Positions 50,417 to 59,491 are shown, counted from the first letter of the stretch. The stretch is 64,000 bases of DNA from Cacconaster sp045601245 (GCA_045601245.1 JAZRZH010000001.1:62001-126000), one strand, 5' to 3'. The notes: generated by a model from the letters alone, not told the origin. Program-made: numbers and translations.

Positions 50417-51874
50417 TTAATTGAGTTCTGCTAATATTTCGCGCACGACCTCGCGGTCGTCAAAATGATACTTTGTCCCGCCGATGATCTGATAATCTTC
50501 GTGTCCCTTGCCGGCAACGAGGATCACGGCACCTTCCTGTGCAGTCATCACAGCGGTGCGGATGGCTTCCCGTCGGTCTGTGATGAACACTGACCTGGCT
50601 TTCATCTTTGCGTCAAGCCCTTCGCGAATGTCCGCTATGATGGCCTCCGGATCCTCGCTGCGCGGATTGTCGCTTGTCACGAAAACCCTGTCCGAGTATT
50701 TCGCCGCAATGGCGCCCATCTCCGGGCGCTTTGTCCTGTCGCGGTCTCCGCCGCATCCGAAGACACATATCAGCTGTCTGTCGCGGCCTGCCTCGCGGAG
50801 AGTCTTCAATACATTCTCAAGTCCGTCAGGAGTGTGTGCGTAGTCCACCGCAACGGTAAGGTCAGCACCTCCGCGGATATATTCAAGTCTGCCCGGAACA
50901 CATCCAAGAGCACTCATCTTCACGAGAATCTCCTCCTTTTCCGCGCCAAGAAGCACGGCTGTGGAGTAGACTGCCAGCAGGTTGTGGGCATTGTGTGCAC
51001 CGATGAATCTGCTCCAGAACTGTCTGCCGTCCATTTCCAGAAGCATCCCGTCGAGGCCCTCCTCGATGATTTTGCAGCGGAAATCTGCCATCTTGTGGCA
51101 GGAGTATGTGTGGATGTCGGCCTTTGTGTTCTGGACCATCACCTCGCCGTTGCGGTCGTCTAGATTGGTCAGTGCGAATGCACCGGCAGGCATATTGTCA
51201 AAGAATAGTTTCTTGCAGCGCAGATACTCGGCAAACGTCTTGTGGTAGTCGAGATGGTCGTGGGTGATGTTTGAGAATATGCCGCCCCTGAATGTCAGGC
51301 CTGCCACTCTGTCCTGTGCAAGGGAGTGGGAGCTTATCTCCATAAAGCAGTATTCGCATCCCCTGTCCGCCATTCTGGAAAGCATCTCGTTTAGACTCAC
51401 CGGATCCGGTGTGGTATGGTCCGCAGGTACCTCTTCGCTTCCGATTCTGTTGACGATGGTCGAGAAGAGACCGCAGCAGTATCCCAGCGCCGTGAAGAGG
51501 TCGTACAGCAGCGTGACAGTCGTGCTCTTTCCGTTGGTGCCTGTGATTCCGACGAGATTCAGTTTTGCGGAAGGATGGTCATAGAAATTGTCAGCCGCTA
51601 TGGCGAGCGCCTTGCGGCTGTCCTTGACCTTGACGGCGGTCACGCCCTCTGCAGACACATCTCCATCCTGATAGATGACGGCGGAAGCACCGGCGGAAAT
51701 GGCGTTGGGTATGAATCTGTGGCCGTCCGCCTCGGTGCCGTTGACTGCCACAAACAGCGAACCTCCGACGCACTTTCTGGAGTCGAAGGAGATGCTGTCA
51801 ATCAGAATATCCGTGGAACCTTTGGTTTCTATCACCTCGATTCCTTCAAGTATGTCACTGAATCTTTTCTTCAT
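50417..51874 (-). CDS. murE: UDP-MurNAc-tripeptide ligase, meso-diaminopimelate type
   Basis: A ligase of 485 residues that adds the third residue to the peptidoglycan stem. The ATP loop is GTNGKSTTVTLLYD. The C-terminal VTSDNPRSEDPEAII contains the DNPR motif known to select meso-diaminopimelate over lysine. The start is taken at the ATG at 51874, overlapping ftsI by 20 bases; a TTG at 51895 is also in frame. The DNPR motif lets me predict meso-DAP-type peptidoglycan for this organism. Confidence 0.96.
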   Translation of the reverse strand: MKKRFSDILEGIEVIETKGSTDILIDSISFDSRKCVGGSLFVAVNGTEADGHRFIPNAISAGASAVIYQDGDVSAEGVTAVKVKDSRKALAIAADNFYDHPSAKLNLVGITGTNGKSTTVTLLYDLFTALGYCCGLFSTIVNRIGSEEVPADHTTPDPVSLNEMLSRMADRGCEYCFMEISSHSLAQDRVAGLTFRGGIFSNITHDHLDYHKTFAEYLRCKKLFFDNMPAGAFALTNLDDRNGEVMVQNTKADIHTYSCHKMADFRCKIIEEGLDGMLLEMDGRQFWSRFIGAHNAHNLLAVYSTAVLLGAEKEEILVKMSALGCVPGRLEYIRGGADLTVAVDYAHTPDGLENVLKTLREAGRDRQLICVFGCGGDRDRTKRPEMGAIAAKYSDRVFVTSDNPRSEDPEAIIADIREGLDAKMKARSVFITDRREAIRTAVMTAQEGAVILVAGKGHEDYQIIGGTKYHFDDREVVREILAELN

Positions 51875-53903
51875 TTGTAGCTGATGTATCTTCAATTACC
51901 ACCTTCCTGTTTCCAAGTCGCAGATATACCTTCCTGTCTGCCGGATGTGCTCCCGGTACAGGGCTCTGGGCTGTAATCATACCCTTGCCATCGAAAGATA
52001 CGGTGTATCCCATTGATTCAAGGTAGTTCAAACCATCCCTGAGACCCATCCCTACGACGTTCGGGACGCCCTGGATCGTATCGTTCTGCTCTCGAACCTT
52101 ATATTCGCGCAATGCAGGAAGCTGCCCGTCTGCAAGAATCGGTTCATGCCAGTCCGGAGAGCTGGCATAAATCTCCTCGGCTATCTCGCGAACCACAGGA
52201 CCGGCCCAGGTGGCACCGTAAAAGTTGCCGTGGGTCGGAGCAGAATATACGACGGCAATTATTGTATATTTCGGATTCTCAAACGGGAAGAAGCCCGCGA
52301 ATGTTGCCTGGTGCTGCTTCATTCCGTCCGCACCTTCATATCTTCCGTTAGGTCTTACGACCCTGGCAGTGCCCGTCTTTCCGGCGACATTGACCTTGCA
52401 GTCCTTGAACACTGTCCTTCCGGTACCCTCCACTACGACGCCTCGCATAGCCCTGTGAAGTTCTTTGACAGTCTCCGGCTTACAGACTCTGCCCACTTCG
52501 ATAACAGGGAATTCCTTGGTGATGACGCCGTTCTTCTGGTAGTTCTTCACGAGCCTCGGCTGCACCATCACTCCACCATTGGCGATGGCGTTGTAGTATG
52601 TTACGGTGTGCATAGGAGTCAGCTCCAATGTGTATCCCATAGCTATCTGCGGCAGGTCAGCCATACTCCAATATCGCAGGGAGTCTTTCGGGTGGTTGAT
52701 CTTTGCCTTTGCGAAACCCTCGATGTCGAACTTGTAGTTTCTGCTGATCATCAGCTGGTCGTTGAGGTGGTCGATGAAGTATGCCGGGTCGTGGCCGTAG
52801 AATCTTGCCGCGAGCATTCTGAATACGTTGTTGGACGATATCTCGAAGCCGCGAAGCACGGAGATCATATCGTATTTGGTGAGATAATGGTCCACGAAAG
52901 GCTTGCCCTTGCCGTACTGCCAGCTCACGACTGCCTTCATCTCATCGTCCAGTCTGATCTTGCCCTCGTCGAGCAGCAGGGTGAGGGTCGCGAGCTTGAA
53001 TACGCTGCCCGGCTCTCCCTTGCGGCCGATGGCGTAGTTGTACTCCTCGCCGAAATTGCCGTGTTCGTCCTTGCGCATATTGACCATCGCCTTGATCTCA
53101 CCGGTGGCTGTCTCCATCAGTATGACGCATCCGGCTTCAAGTTCGTTGCTCTTGGCCAACTGACGCCTGAGAGCGCGCTCCGAGATGTCCTGCATGTCGA
53201 TGTCTATGGTGATCTGCACGTCAGTGCCGTCTATCGGCTCGATGCGCTTGCGCTCGTTGTCCTCGATCCAGTTGTGATGCTCCGTGAGGCGGATAGGCTG
53301 CACTCCCGGCACGCCGCGCAGGATCGAGTCGCAGCTGCCCTCGATACCGATTGATTTCCATTCGTTCGCCTTGATGTGGCCGAGTGTACGGAATGCGAGT
53401 TTGCCGTAAGGATATTCCCTGTGGTCATATTTCTCTACAATCAGACCGCCTTTGCGGCGTCCCTTCTCGAAGATCGGGAACTCCTCGGCGCGCTTCATCT
53501 GCTGATAGGTGACCAGTTTTCTGTTTATTACGGTATACCTGCGCCCTGCCTCGCGCTGCGATTTGAGCAGTTTTTCGTATTCATTTGCGCTCTTGTCCCC
53601 ATAGAGTGCCGCGAGCGAATCCGCGAGTTCCGGCAGAGCCGGGTAGAAGAGGGTGTCCGGCGCCTGGGTGCAGTCCATACATAGTTTGTACTCCGGGATG
53701 GAAAATGCCATATACCTTCCGTCCGCGGCCAGTATGCTGCCTCTCGTGCATGGAATCTCGCGTTCCTTGGAGGTCTTGGCCAGTATGCTGGTGTCCGGCT
53801 TGTGGATGTACTGCAGGTCAATAATGCGCACCACTGCTCCTATCGCCATAAGAACTATGACGATGAATACTCCTCCGACCTTATATATTGTCCTCGGGTT
53901 CAT
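51855..53903 (-). CDS. ftsI: Division-specific penicillin-binding protein (FtsI) with PASTA domain
   Basis: A protein of 682 residues: membrane anchor (about 8-30), pedestal domain, transpeptidase, and one PASTA repeat at the end (about 607-665). The active serine is Ser300 in EPGSVFK, the second motif is SSNN at 356-359, and KTG is at 509-511 in AGKTGTARV. It crosslinks septal peptidoglycan. The start ATG at 53903 overlaps the ftsL stop (ATGA); the longer frame to 53960 lies inside ftsL. A PASTA domain in the division PBP is usual in Bacteroidota, unlike E. coli FtsI. Confidence 0.95.
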   Translation of the reverse strand: MNPRTIYKVGGVFIVIVLMAIGAVVRIIDLQYIHKPDTSILAKTSKEREIPCTRGSILAADGRYMAFSIPEYKLCMDCTQAPDTLFYPALPELADSLAALYGDKSANEYEKLLKSQREAGRRYTVINRKLVTYQQMKRAEEFPIFEKGRRKGGLIVEKYDHREYPYGKLAFRTLGHIKANEWKSIGIEGSCDSILRGVPGVQPIRLTEHHNWIEDNERKRIEPIDGTDVQITIDIDMQDISERALRRQLAKSNELEAGCVILMETATGEIKAMVNMRKDEHGNFGEEYNYAIGRKGEPGSVFKLATLTLLLDEGKIRLDDEMKAVVSWQYGKGKPFVDHYLTKYDMISVLRGFEISSNNVFRMLAARFYGHDPAYFIDHLNDQLMISRNYKFDIEGFAKAKINHPKDSLRYWSMADLPQIAMGYTLELTPMHTVTYYNAIANGGVMVQPRLVKNYQKNGVITKEFPVIEVGRVCKPETVKELHRAMRGVVVEGTGRTVFKDCKVNVAGKTGTARVVRPNGRYEGADGMKQHQATFAGFFPFENPKYTIIAVVYSAPTHGNFYGATWAGPVVREIAEEIYASSPDWHEPILADGQLPALREYKVREQNDTIQGVPNVVGMGLRDGLNYLESMGYTVSFDGKGMITAQSPVPGAHPADRKVYLRLGNRKVVIEDTSATNEEKIQ

Positions 53904-54238
53904 TCCGCTGTCTCCACAATCTTTGCCGGTTCCACCGGAGCCTTGAGGCCTGAATTGCAATCCACAAGCATCTGCTCGATGCGGGTTCGCTGATCAAGGC
54001 CGACTAGTTCCAGATCGCGCTGATGATAACTTACTTCGAGCGATTCGATGATCCTGTCGTTCTTCTCGACTTTCACCAACTGGTTTTCAACGAACAGGCT
54101 CCATGCTATTATGGCGCAGAAAAGCAGGAATACATAAAAGAACAGACCCAGGTGTTTGTCCAGATTCTTGCGGAGAATTATATCCCCGCTGATCAGGTCG
54201 ACAAACCTCTTTCCCGCCTTTCTGACTTTTTCTTTCAT
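53900..54238 (-). CDS. ftsL: FtsL-like cell division protein
   Basis: A small bitopic protein of 112 residues with one helix (about 31-50) after a basic cytoplasmic segment, followed by a short periplasmic part with a heptad-like pattern (about 51-90). Sequence identity to E. coli FtsL is not visible; the call rests on topology, size and place between rsmH and ftsI. It is 24 bases after rsmH and overlaps ftsI by 4. Confidence 0.78.
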   Translation of the reverse strand: MKEKVRKAGKRFVDLISGDIILRKNLDKHLGLFFYVFLLFCAIIAWSLFVENQLVKVEKNDRIIESLEVSYHQRDLELVGLDQRTRIEQMLVDCNSGLKAPVEPAKIVETAE

Positions 54239-54262
54239 TCCCGTTCAAGTGTTTCTGCGATT

Positions 54263-55165
54263 CTATTTTCTTTCAGCGGCCCTCAGTTTTGCGCTTCGGG
54301 CACGTGTGTTTGCCGAAATCTCCTCCTCCCTGGGAAGAATCGGCTTTTTGTTGACCGGCTCGTAAGGTGATTCGCCGCGTCCCATCAGGTCGCGCCGGAT
54401 CTCTCCGTCGATGTTCCCGGCCTTGATGTAATTCTTCACGATGCGGTCTTCGAGCGAGTGGTAGGTTATCACCGACAGCCTGCCGCCGCTGCGGAGGGAC
54501 TTGATCGAGCCTTCCATAAATCCCTGGAGATCCTGCATCTCTCCGTTGACCTCTATTCTCAGCGCCTGGTATACTTTTGCCAGATACTTGTGCTCCTGAA
54601 ACTTGGGCAGGACGCTTTCCAGCGCCTTGTCCAGATCTCCGGTGGTGGTTATGCGCGCAGCATCCCTTGCTGCACAAATCCGCTCTGCTGCACGTTTCGC
54701 ATTGTCAATCTCGCCGTATATGCGGAGCACTCTCTCAAGGTCAGCGCAATCATACGAATTGACAATATCCCCGGCATTGCGCTGTGCCAGCGCGTTCATT
54801 CTCATATCCAGCGGAGCATCGAATCTGAATGAGAATCCGCGTTCCGATGTGTCGAACTGGTGGGACGACACCCCAAGGTCTGCGAGAATGCCGTCAACCT
54901 TGTCGAATCCGTTATATTTCACGAAATTGTGCACAAAACGGAAGTTATTGTGCACAATTATCAGTCGCTTGTCCTTCGGGGCGTTTGCCAACGCCTCAGT
55001 ATCTTTATCGAACGCAATCAGGCGTCCTTTCGGGCCGAGCCTCCGTAGAATCTCCCCGCTGTGTCCACCCCCTCCGAAAGTGGCGTCCACATATACACCG
55101 TCAGGCTTGATATCAAGCGCCGCGATGCTCTCCTCAAGCAAAACGGGTGTGTGGTAGGTTGACAT
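54263..55165 (-). CDS. rsmH: 16S rRNA (cytosine(1402)-N4)-methyltransferase
   Basis: A methyltransferase of 300 residues that modifies C1402 in the decoding centre. The SAM site is VDATFGGGGHSGEILRRLG; GILADLGVSSHQFDTSERGFSFR and RIEVNGEMQDLQ are diagnostic. The C-terminal basic tail NTRARSAKLRAAERK is intact. It begins 12 bases after mraZ, as in most dcw clusters. Confidence 0.97.
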   Translation of the reverse strand: MSTYHTPVLLEESIAALDIKPDGVYVDATFGGGGHSGEILRRLGPKGRLIAFDKDTEALANAPKDKRLIIVHNNFRFVHNFVKYNGFDKVDGILADLGVSSHQFDTSERGFSFRFDAPLDMRMNALAQRNAGDIVNSYDCADLERVLRIYGEIDNAKRAAERICAARDAARITTTGDLDKALESVLPKFQEHKYLAKVYQALRIEVNGEMQDLQGFMEGSIKSLRSGGRLSVITYHSLEDRIVKNYIKAGNIDGEIRRDLMGRGESPYEPVNKKPILPREEEISANTRARSAKLRAAERK

Positions 55166-55177
55166 TCACGCCTCCTT

Positions 55178-55630
55178 TTATCCGAGGAGCTTCTCGGCAA
55201 GGGCCGTGTAGTCGCAAGGACGCATCCTGGTGGCGTCGAACTGCTCTTTCGGCCAGATCTCAATCATATAACCGGATCCGAAGAACACCACTTCCATACC
55301 AGGAACGATTCCGAGTCCTTCGGCAAGGTTCTTCGGGATACTAATCCTGCCGATTTTGCCATCGGGCTCAACGGGGGCGGCGCCCCTGTTGTATTCCCTC
55401 CAGAAGGCAGCGTGCTCCCTGTTGAACATGTTCAACCTGGAGCGCACTTCCTCTGAACTGACATCCCACTCGGAGCGGGAGTACATTTCGAGGCAGGACG
55501 AATACAGAGAAGGCTTGATGATAAACTTGAGTTCATCATCGGGGCCGAAAAGGGCCTTGAAGGCGCTCGGGAAGACAACTCTTCCCTTGTCGTCGACTTT
55601 CGCCCTGTATTCTCCGTAAAAACCTGCCAT
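55178..55630 (-). CDS. mraZ: Transcriptional regulator MraZ
   Basis: A protein of 150 residues with two SpoVT/AbrB-like repeats; each has the DXXXR-type motif (VDDKGRVVFPSAFK at about 12-25, and PDGKIGRISIPKNLA in the second half). MraZ is known to bind repeated TGGG-type boxes ahead of its own gene and repress the dcw cluster. It is first in the run of 16 genes, and TGGAA repeats lie upstream. Confidence 0.95.
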   Translation of the reverse strand: MAGFYGEYRAKVDDKGRVVFPSAFKALFGPDDELKFIIKPSLYSSCLEMYSRSEWDVSSEEVRSRLNMFNREHAAFWREYNRGAAPVEPDGKIGRISIPKNLAEGLGIVPGMEVVFFGSGYMIEIWPKEQFDATRMRPCDYTALAEKLLG

Positions 55631-55661
55631 CTGATATAGTGGTGTTAGTGATGTGTGGATG

Positions 55662-55703
55662 CAAAGTTATGAATACTTTTCCACTTTATTCCAAATATTT
55701 CCA
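55662..55703 (-). promoter_or_regulatory. mraZ promoter with three TGGAA repeats (putative MraZ boxes)
   Basis: On the minus strand TAACTTTG (55662-55669) is a perfect -7 element and TTTG (55692-55695) lies 22 bases upstream. TGGAA occurs at 55679-55683, 55689-55693 and 55699-55703, exactly 10 bases apart with 5-base spacers. The middle copy overlaps the -33 element. The spacing equals that of E. coli MraZ boxes (TGGGN repeats with 5-base spacers), though the base sequence differs. Confidence 0.6.
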
Positions 55704-55802
55704 ATTTTTTACACAATTTTTTCAACAACCCTTCCAACCGGCATTTTGGCAAGATTTTCGCTATGCAGATTCACAACATCAGATAATCAAAAACTATAAA
55801 TA

Positions 55803-56285
55803 ATGAAGAGATTTATTCTGTCACTTGCAGCACTTGTGGTCTGTGCATCATCGTTCGCCCAGAGCGGCCGCGATTTCTACAACAAATACTCGGATGAGCC
55901 TGGCGTGAACGCAGTGTTTGTGTCTCCGGCGCTTTTCCGTATGCTCGGCCATATCCCGGACAGCGTGCTCGGCGAGGATTACAGATATTTGAGGCCGATA
56001 GTCAAGTCGCTGACGGGAATGTACATCCTCAGCAGTGACAATCCGTCAGTCAATGGCAGAATGTACCGCGATATCACCAAGCACCTCAAGAATAATAAGT
56101 TCGAGTTGTTGATGGAGGCGAAGGACAATGGCGGCGTCGTCCGCATCTATACCCTCGGCGACGAGGAGACGGTCACCAATTTTGTGCTTTATGACGACAG
56201 TGCTTACGAGAGCAATTATATCTGCATAGACGGGGTGATGCCGCGCAAGGCCATCGAGGAGGCCGTTGCGGCAGGAATGAAGTAG
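55803..56285 (+). CDS. DUF4252 domain protein, secreted
   Basis: A protein of 160 residues with a signal peptide ending at SFAQ (about residue 20). The remainder (RDFYNKYSDEPGVNAVFVSP, then RIYTLGDEETVTNFVLYD) matches DUF4252, a Bacteroidota family of small secreted proteins without an assigned function. It is read divergently from mraZ and convergently with the O-methyltransferase gene, and appears monocistronic. Confidence 0.83.
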   Translation: MKRFILSLAALVVCASSFAQSGRDFYNKYSDEPGVNAVFVSPALFRMLGHIPDSVLGEDYRYLRPIVKSLTGMYILSSDNPSVNGRMYRDITKHLKNNKFELLMEAKDNGGVVRIYTLGDEETVTNFVLYDDSAYESNYICIDGVMPRKAIEEAVAAGMK

Positions 56286-56288
56286 GCC

Positions 56289-56936
56289 TTATCTGACGCG
56301 GATTATGTTCCAGCCGTCCCGAAGCGGGAGGATGAAATTCTCCAGGCGCGGGTCGGCTTTTACTTTGTCGTTGAATGAGATGATGCCCTGTGTCTGGGCA
56401 TCGCCCTTAGGATGCTCCTCGAAGACCTTGCCGTCCCAGAGGACATTGTCGGCAATGATCCAGGTCCCGGAATGCACCAGCGGACAACTGTTGCCACCAT
56501 CCATAATGAGTTTCAAATAGTCCGGATATTCGCGCTTGTTGGCGTCGATATAAATGAGGTCGTAGGTCTCTTCGAGAGTCGGTAACACTGCTTTGGAGTC
56601 GCCGATTATCAAACGGATGCGGTCATCAACTCCCGCGCGCCGATAGCCTTCTCGGATGAGGTCCTCAAGTTCGTCGTTGATTTCCACGGCATCGAGGCGT
56701 GCGCCTTCCGGCAGGGAGGAGGCAAGGCATATCGATGAGTATCCGGTGAATGTCCCGAGTTCCAGCACACGCATCGGATTGAGCATCGCGGAGATGGCCT
56801 CAAGCAGTTTCCCCACTTCGAAACCGGCGAGCATTCTCGGATAGTTTGTGCGCAGATGTGTCTGGCGGTCTATCCAGTCCAGCACTTCGCTGCGCGGCGT
56901 CGAATGGGATTCGATATATTTTTCCAGGTTATTCAT
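56289..56936 (-). CDS. SAM-dependent O-methyltransferase (class I, COMT-like)
   Basis: A protein of 215 residues. RVLELGTFTGYSSICLA is the SAM-binding loop and DLIYIDANKREYPDYL carries the metal-binding aspartate of cation-dependent O-methyltransferases; IIADNVLWDGKV is also typical. Substrates in this family include catechols and other small phenols; none can be assigned. The start is the ATG at 56934-56936, as the frame's earlier codon is TTG. It is divergent from dnaX. Confidence 0.88.
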   Translation of the reverse strand: MNNLEKYIESHSTPRSEVLDWIDRQTHLRTNYPRMLAGFEVGKLLEAISAMLNPMRVLELGTFTGYSSICLASSLPEGARLDAVEINDELEDLIREGYRRAGVDDRIRLIIGDSKAVLPTLEETYDLIYIDANKREYPDYLKLIMDGGNSCPLVHSGTWIIADNVLWDGKVFEEHPKGDAQTQGIISFNDKVKADPRLENFILPLRDGWNIIRVR

Positions 56937-56949
56937 ATTCAAAGTGCCG

Positions 56950-56957
56950 CAAAGTTA
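56950..56957 (-). promoter_or_regulatory. -7 element of the O-methyltransferase gene
   Basis: TAACTTTG on the minus strand ends 13 bases before the ATG, predicting a leader of about 7-10 bases. It lies 12 bases from the dnaX -7 element on the other strand, so the two promoters overlap. Confidence 0.5.
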
Positions 56958-56969
56958 CCAAAATATTCG

Positions 56970-56977
56970 TACTTTTG
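56970..56977 (+). promoter_or_regulatory. -7 element 6 bases before the dnaX start codon
   Basis: TACTTTTG matches TAnnTTTG and ends 6 bases before ATG at 56984, so the dnaX transcript should be leaderless or nearly so. No clear -33 TTG is seen. Confidence 0.5.
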
Positions 56978-56983
56978 TGGAAT

Positions 56984-58717
56984 ATGGGACAGTTTATAGT
57001 ATCAGCACGCAAGTACAGGCCAAACAGCTTCGAAACGCTTATAGGCCAGGAAAATATCGCCAGAACCCTCAAGAATTCGATCATAAGGGACCAACTGGCT
57101 CATGCCTATCTGTTCTGCGGTCCTCGCGGCGTGGGCAAGACCAGTGCGGCACGCATATTCGCGAAGATGATCAATTGCTCCAATCCGTCAGCGGATATGG
57201 AACCCTGCGGTGAATGTGAGAGCTGCCGTTCTTTTGCCGAAGGCAGGTCATACAGCATCCATGAACTGGATGCCGCATCCAACAATTCCGTCGAGGATAT
57301 AAGGGCTCTGACCGACAAGGTGCGCATACCGCCACAGGTGGGAAAGTACAGCGTATATATCATCGACGAGGTCCATATGCTCTCCCAGGCTGCTTTCAAT
57401 GCTTTTCTCAAGACGCTTGAGGAACCGCCTGCACACGCTATTTTCATTTTGGCCACAACGGAGAAACACAAGATCCTCCCTACCATCCTGTCCCGCTGTC
57501 AGACTTACGATTTCAACCGCATCGGTATTGAGGATATAGTCCGCAATTTGCGTGATATTGCCGCAAAAGAGGGGATAACCATCAGCGAGGATGCGATGCA
57601 TATCATCGCTCAGAAGGCCGATGGCGCGATGCGCGATGCCCTGACACTTTTTGACCAGACGGTGGCGTTCTGTGGCAGGGAGATTACTTACGACCAGGTA
57701 GTACGCAATCTCAACGTCTTGGACTATGCTTACTATTTCCGTATGACTGACAATTTCCTGCAGGGGGATTTTCCGTCAGCATTGCTTACTTTTGATGAAA
57801 TCCTTTCTCGCGGCTTCAACGCGCTTCATTTCATATCCGGGCTCAGCACACACTTCCGGGACTTGATCGTATGCCGCAGCGGCGCATCGCAGTCCCTGCT
57901 CGAGATAGCACCTACGGTGGCTCAGCAATATTTTGATACAGCGCAGAAATGCCCGACCGATTTTCTATTCGAAGCGTTAAGTATCACTTCGACATGCGAG
58001 TCGCAATACAAGCAGAGCGGTAATCCGCGTCTGCTCATCGAGTTTGCACTGATGAAACTCTGTCGCATTGTCCCGGCCGCTGCAGCGGCATTCTCCGCAA
58101 CAGGAGGACAGGCGGTGGCGTCGGCTCCAGTCGTGGCGCCGGCTCCGGTAAATCCGGCTCCGGCTGCCGTCCAGCCCGCATCAGCCCCAGAACAGACCCT
58201 ACCGCCTGTTCCACGGCCAGCTCCTGCTCCAAAACAAGCGGCCAAGGCTCCGTTGGGCAGTATGTCCATAAAGGATATTATGCAGGATGTCAGTCGCCCG
58301 GCTGCAGTTCCGTCCGTTTCCTGTGCAGATGCTGCGAATAACTCTGCCGCTGCCCCTGTGACCATTGAAGCCGTATTGGCGGTGTGGCCACAACTGGCGG
58401 AAAACGAATCCGCTCCGAATCTCAAGGCAACTCTCACTACTTTGAAGCCCACCCTTGATGGAAATGATATCCATTTTGAAGTCAAAAATTTCGCCCAGAG
58501 GGACTGGATTGAGAAGAATCGTCGCATGAAGCTTGAGGATATCCTGCGCAGGGCCCTCTCCAATAACAGCGTAAGACTGATAGTGGATGTTGCACCGGTT
58601 GAGGCGGATGGTTCGGCCAGGAAACTCTATATGCCAATGGATAAGGATGAATATCTTGCTGGAAACTCACCCGAATACCGTAATCTCAAGACAGATTTTG
58701 AACTCGAGGTCAAATAA
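56984..58717 (+). CDS. dnaX: DNA polymerase III subunit gamma/tau
   Basis: A clamp-loader ATPase of 577 residues. The P-loop is GPRGVGKT (46-53). The zinc module uses Cys65, Cys75, Cys78 and Cys81. SRC-type motif ILSRCQTYDF and the DEVHML box are intact. A Pro/Ala-rich linker (about 385-450) joins the ATPase to a C-terminal domain that resembles the tau region. No A-AAA-AAG slippery site was seen in the linker, so a truncated gamma form by frameshift is not indicated. The ATG at 56984 is the family start; the frame opens upstream inside the methyltransferase gene. Confidence 0.96.
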   Translation: MGQFIVSARKYRPNSFETLIGQENIARTLKNSIIRDQLAHAYLFCGPRGVGKTSAARIFAKMINCSNPSADMEPCGECESCRSFAEGRSYSIHELDAASNNSVEDIRALTDKVRIPPQVGKYSVYIIDEVHMLSQAAFNAFLKTLEEPPAHAIFILATTEKHKILPTILSRCQTYDFNRIGIEDIVRNLRDIAAKEGITISEDAMHIIAQKADGAMRDALTLFDQTVAFCGREITYDQVVRNLNVLDYAYYFRMTDNFLQGDFPSALLTFDEILSRGFNALHFISGLSTHFRDLIVCRSGASQSLLEIAPTVAQQYFDTAQKCPTDFLFEALSITSTCESQYKQSGNPRLLIEFALMKLCRIVPAAAAAFSATGGQAVASAPVVAPAPVNPAPAAVQPASAPEQTLPPVPRPAPAPKQAAKAPLGSMSIKDIMQDVSRPAAVPSVSCADAANNSAAAPVTIEAVLAVWPQLAENESAPNLKATLTTLKPTLDGNDIHFEVKNFAQRDWIEKNRRMKLEDILRRALSNNSVRLIVDVAPVEADGSARKLYMPMDKDEYLAGNSPEYRNLKTDFELEVK

Positions 58718-58732
58718 CCCGACATTAATGAT

Positions 58733-59491
58733 ATGAAACTTTATTGCACCGACATAATCAAGAAATATGGCAAACGTACTGTCGTAAAGGGCGTTTCCAT
58801 TGAAGTTGAACAGGGTGAGATCGTGGGTCTTCTCGGTCCGAACGGCGCCGGCAAGACCACGTCTTTCTATATGATCACCGGACTGATCAAGCCGAATTCC
58901 GGCAAAATTTTCCTTGATGACGAGGAGATAACAAAACTTCCTATGTACCGCAGGGCTCAGAAGGGTGTGGGCTATCTTGCGCAGGAGGCTTCAGTATTCA
59001 GGACGATGAGCGTAGAGGACAACATCCTATCTGTGATGGAGATGGCGGGATTTGACCGGGAATACAGGCAAAAGAGGCTTGAGGAACTGATTGATGAGTT
59101 CGGTCTTCATAAGGTACGCAGGAGTCAGGGAGTACAGCTGTCCGGTGGAGAACGGCGCCGCTGTGAGATTGCACGCGCTCTGGCCATCAATCCGAAGTTC
59201 ATACTGCTAGACGAGCCTTTCGCCGGTGTCGACCCTATTGCAGTGGAGGATATCCAGCATATCATCGCCAAACTCAAGACCAAGAATATCGGTATCATAA
59301 TTACCGACCACAACGTACACGAGACGCTTGCCATCACCGACCGTGCATATCTGCTGTATGAAGGTTCCATCCTCGAGAGCGGTACAGCCGAGCAGCTGGC
59401 CAACAATCCGGAGGTCCGCAAAAAGTATCTCGGACAGAACTTCGAACTCCGCAAAGCCGTCCTTCGCGAGCGTCCGGAAGATATTCAGTAA
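58733..59491 (+). CDS. lptB: LPS export ABC transporter ATPase LptB
   Basis: An ATPase of 252 residues powering lipopolysaccharide extraction from the inner membrane by LptFG. Walker A is GPNGAGKT (35-42), the signature is LSGGERRRCEIARAL, and Walker B is FILLDEPFAGVDPIAVEDIQ. The LSGGERRR form and the DPIAVEDIQ tail point to LptB rather than an amino-acid transporter ATPase. It lies 15 bases after dnaX. The membrane partners are not in the window. Confidence 0.93.
   Translation: MKLYCTDIIKKYGKRTVVKGVSIEVEQGEIVGLLGPNGAGKTTSFYMITGLIKPNSGKIFLDDEEITKLPMYRRAQKGVGYLAQEASVFRTMSVEDNILSVMEMAGFDREYRQKRLEELIDEFGLHKVRRSQGVQLSGGERRRCEIARALAINPKFILLDEPFAGVDPIAVEDIQHIIAKLKTKNIGIIITDHNVHETLAITDRAYLLYEGSILESGTAEQLANNPEVRKKYLGQNFELRKAVLRERPEDIQ

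Noticed and set aside
52146..53354. A 402-codon open frame on the plus strand
   Set aside because: It is antisense to ftsI, which has every catalytic motif; the frame has no recognisable domain.
58080..58330. Programmed frameshift in dnaX giving a short gamma form
   Set aside because: No A-AAA-AAG type slippery run or following stop-stem arrangement is visible in the Pro/Ala linker.
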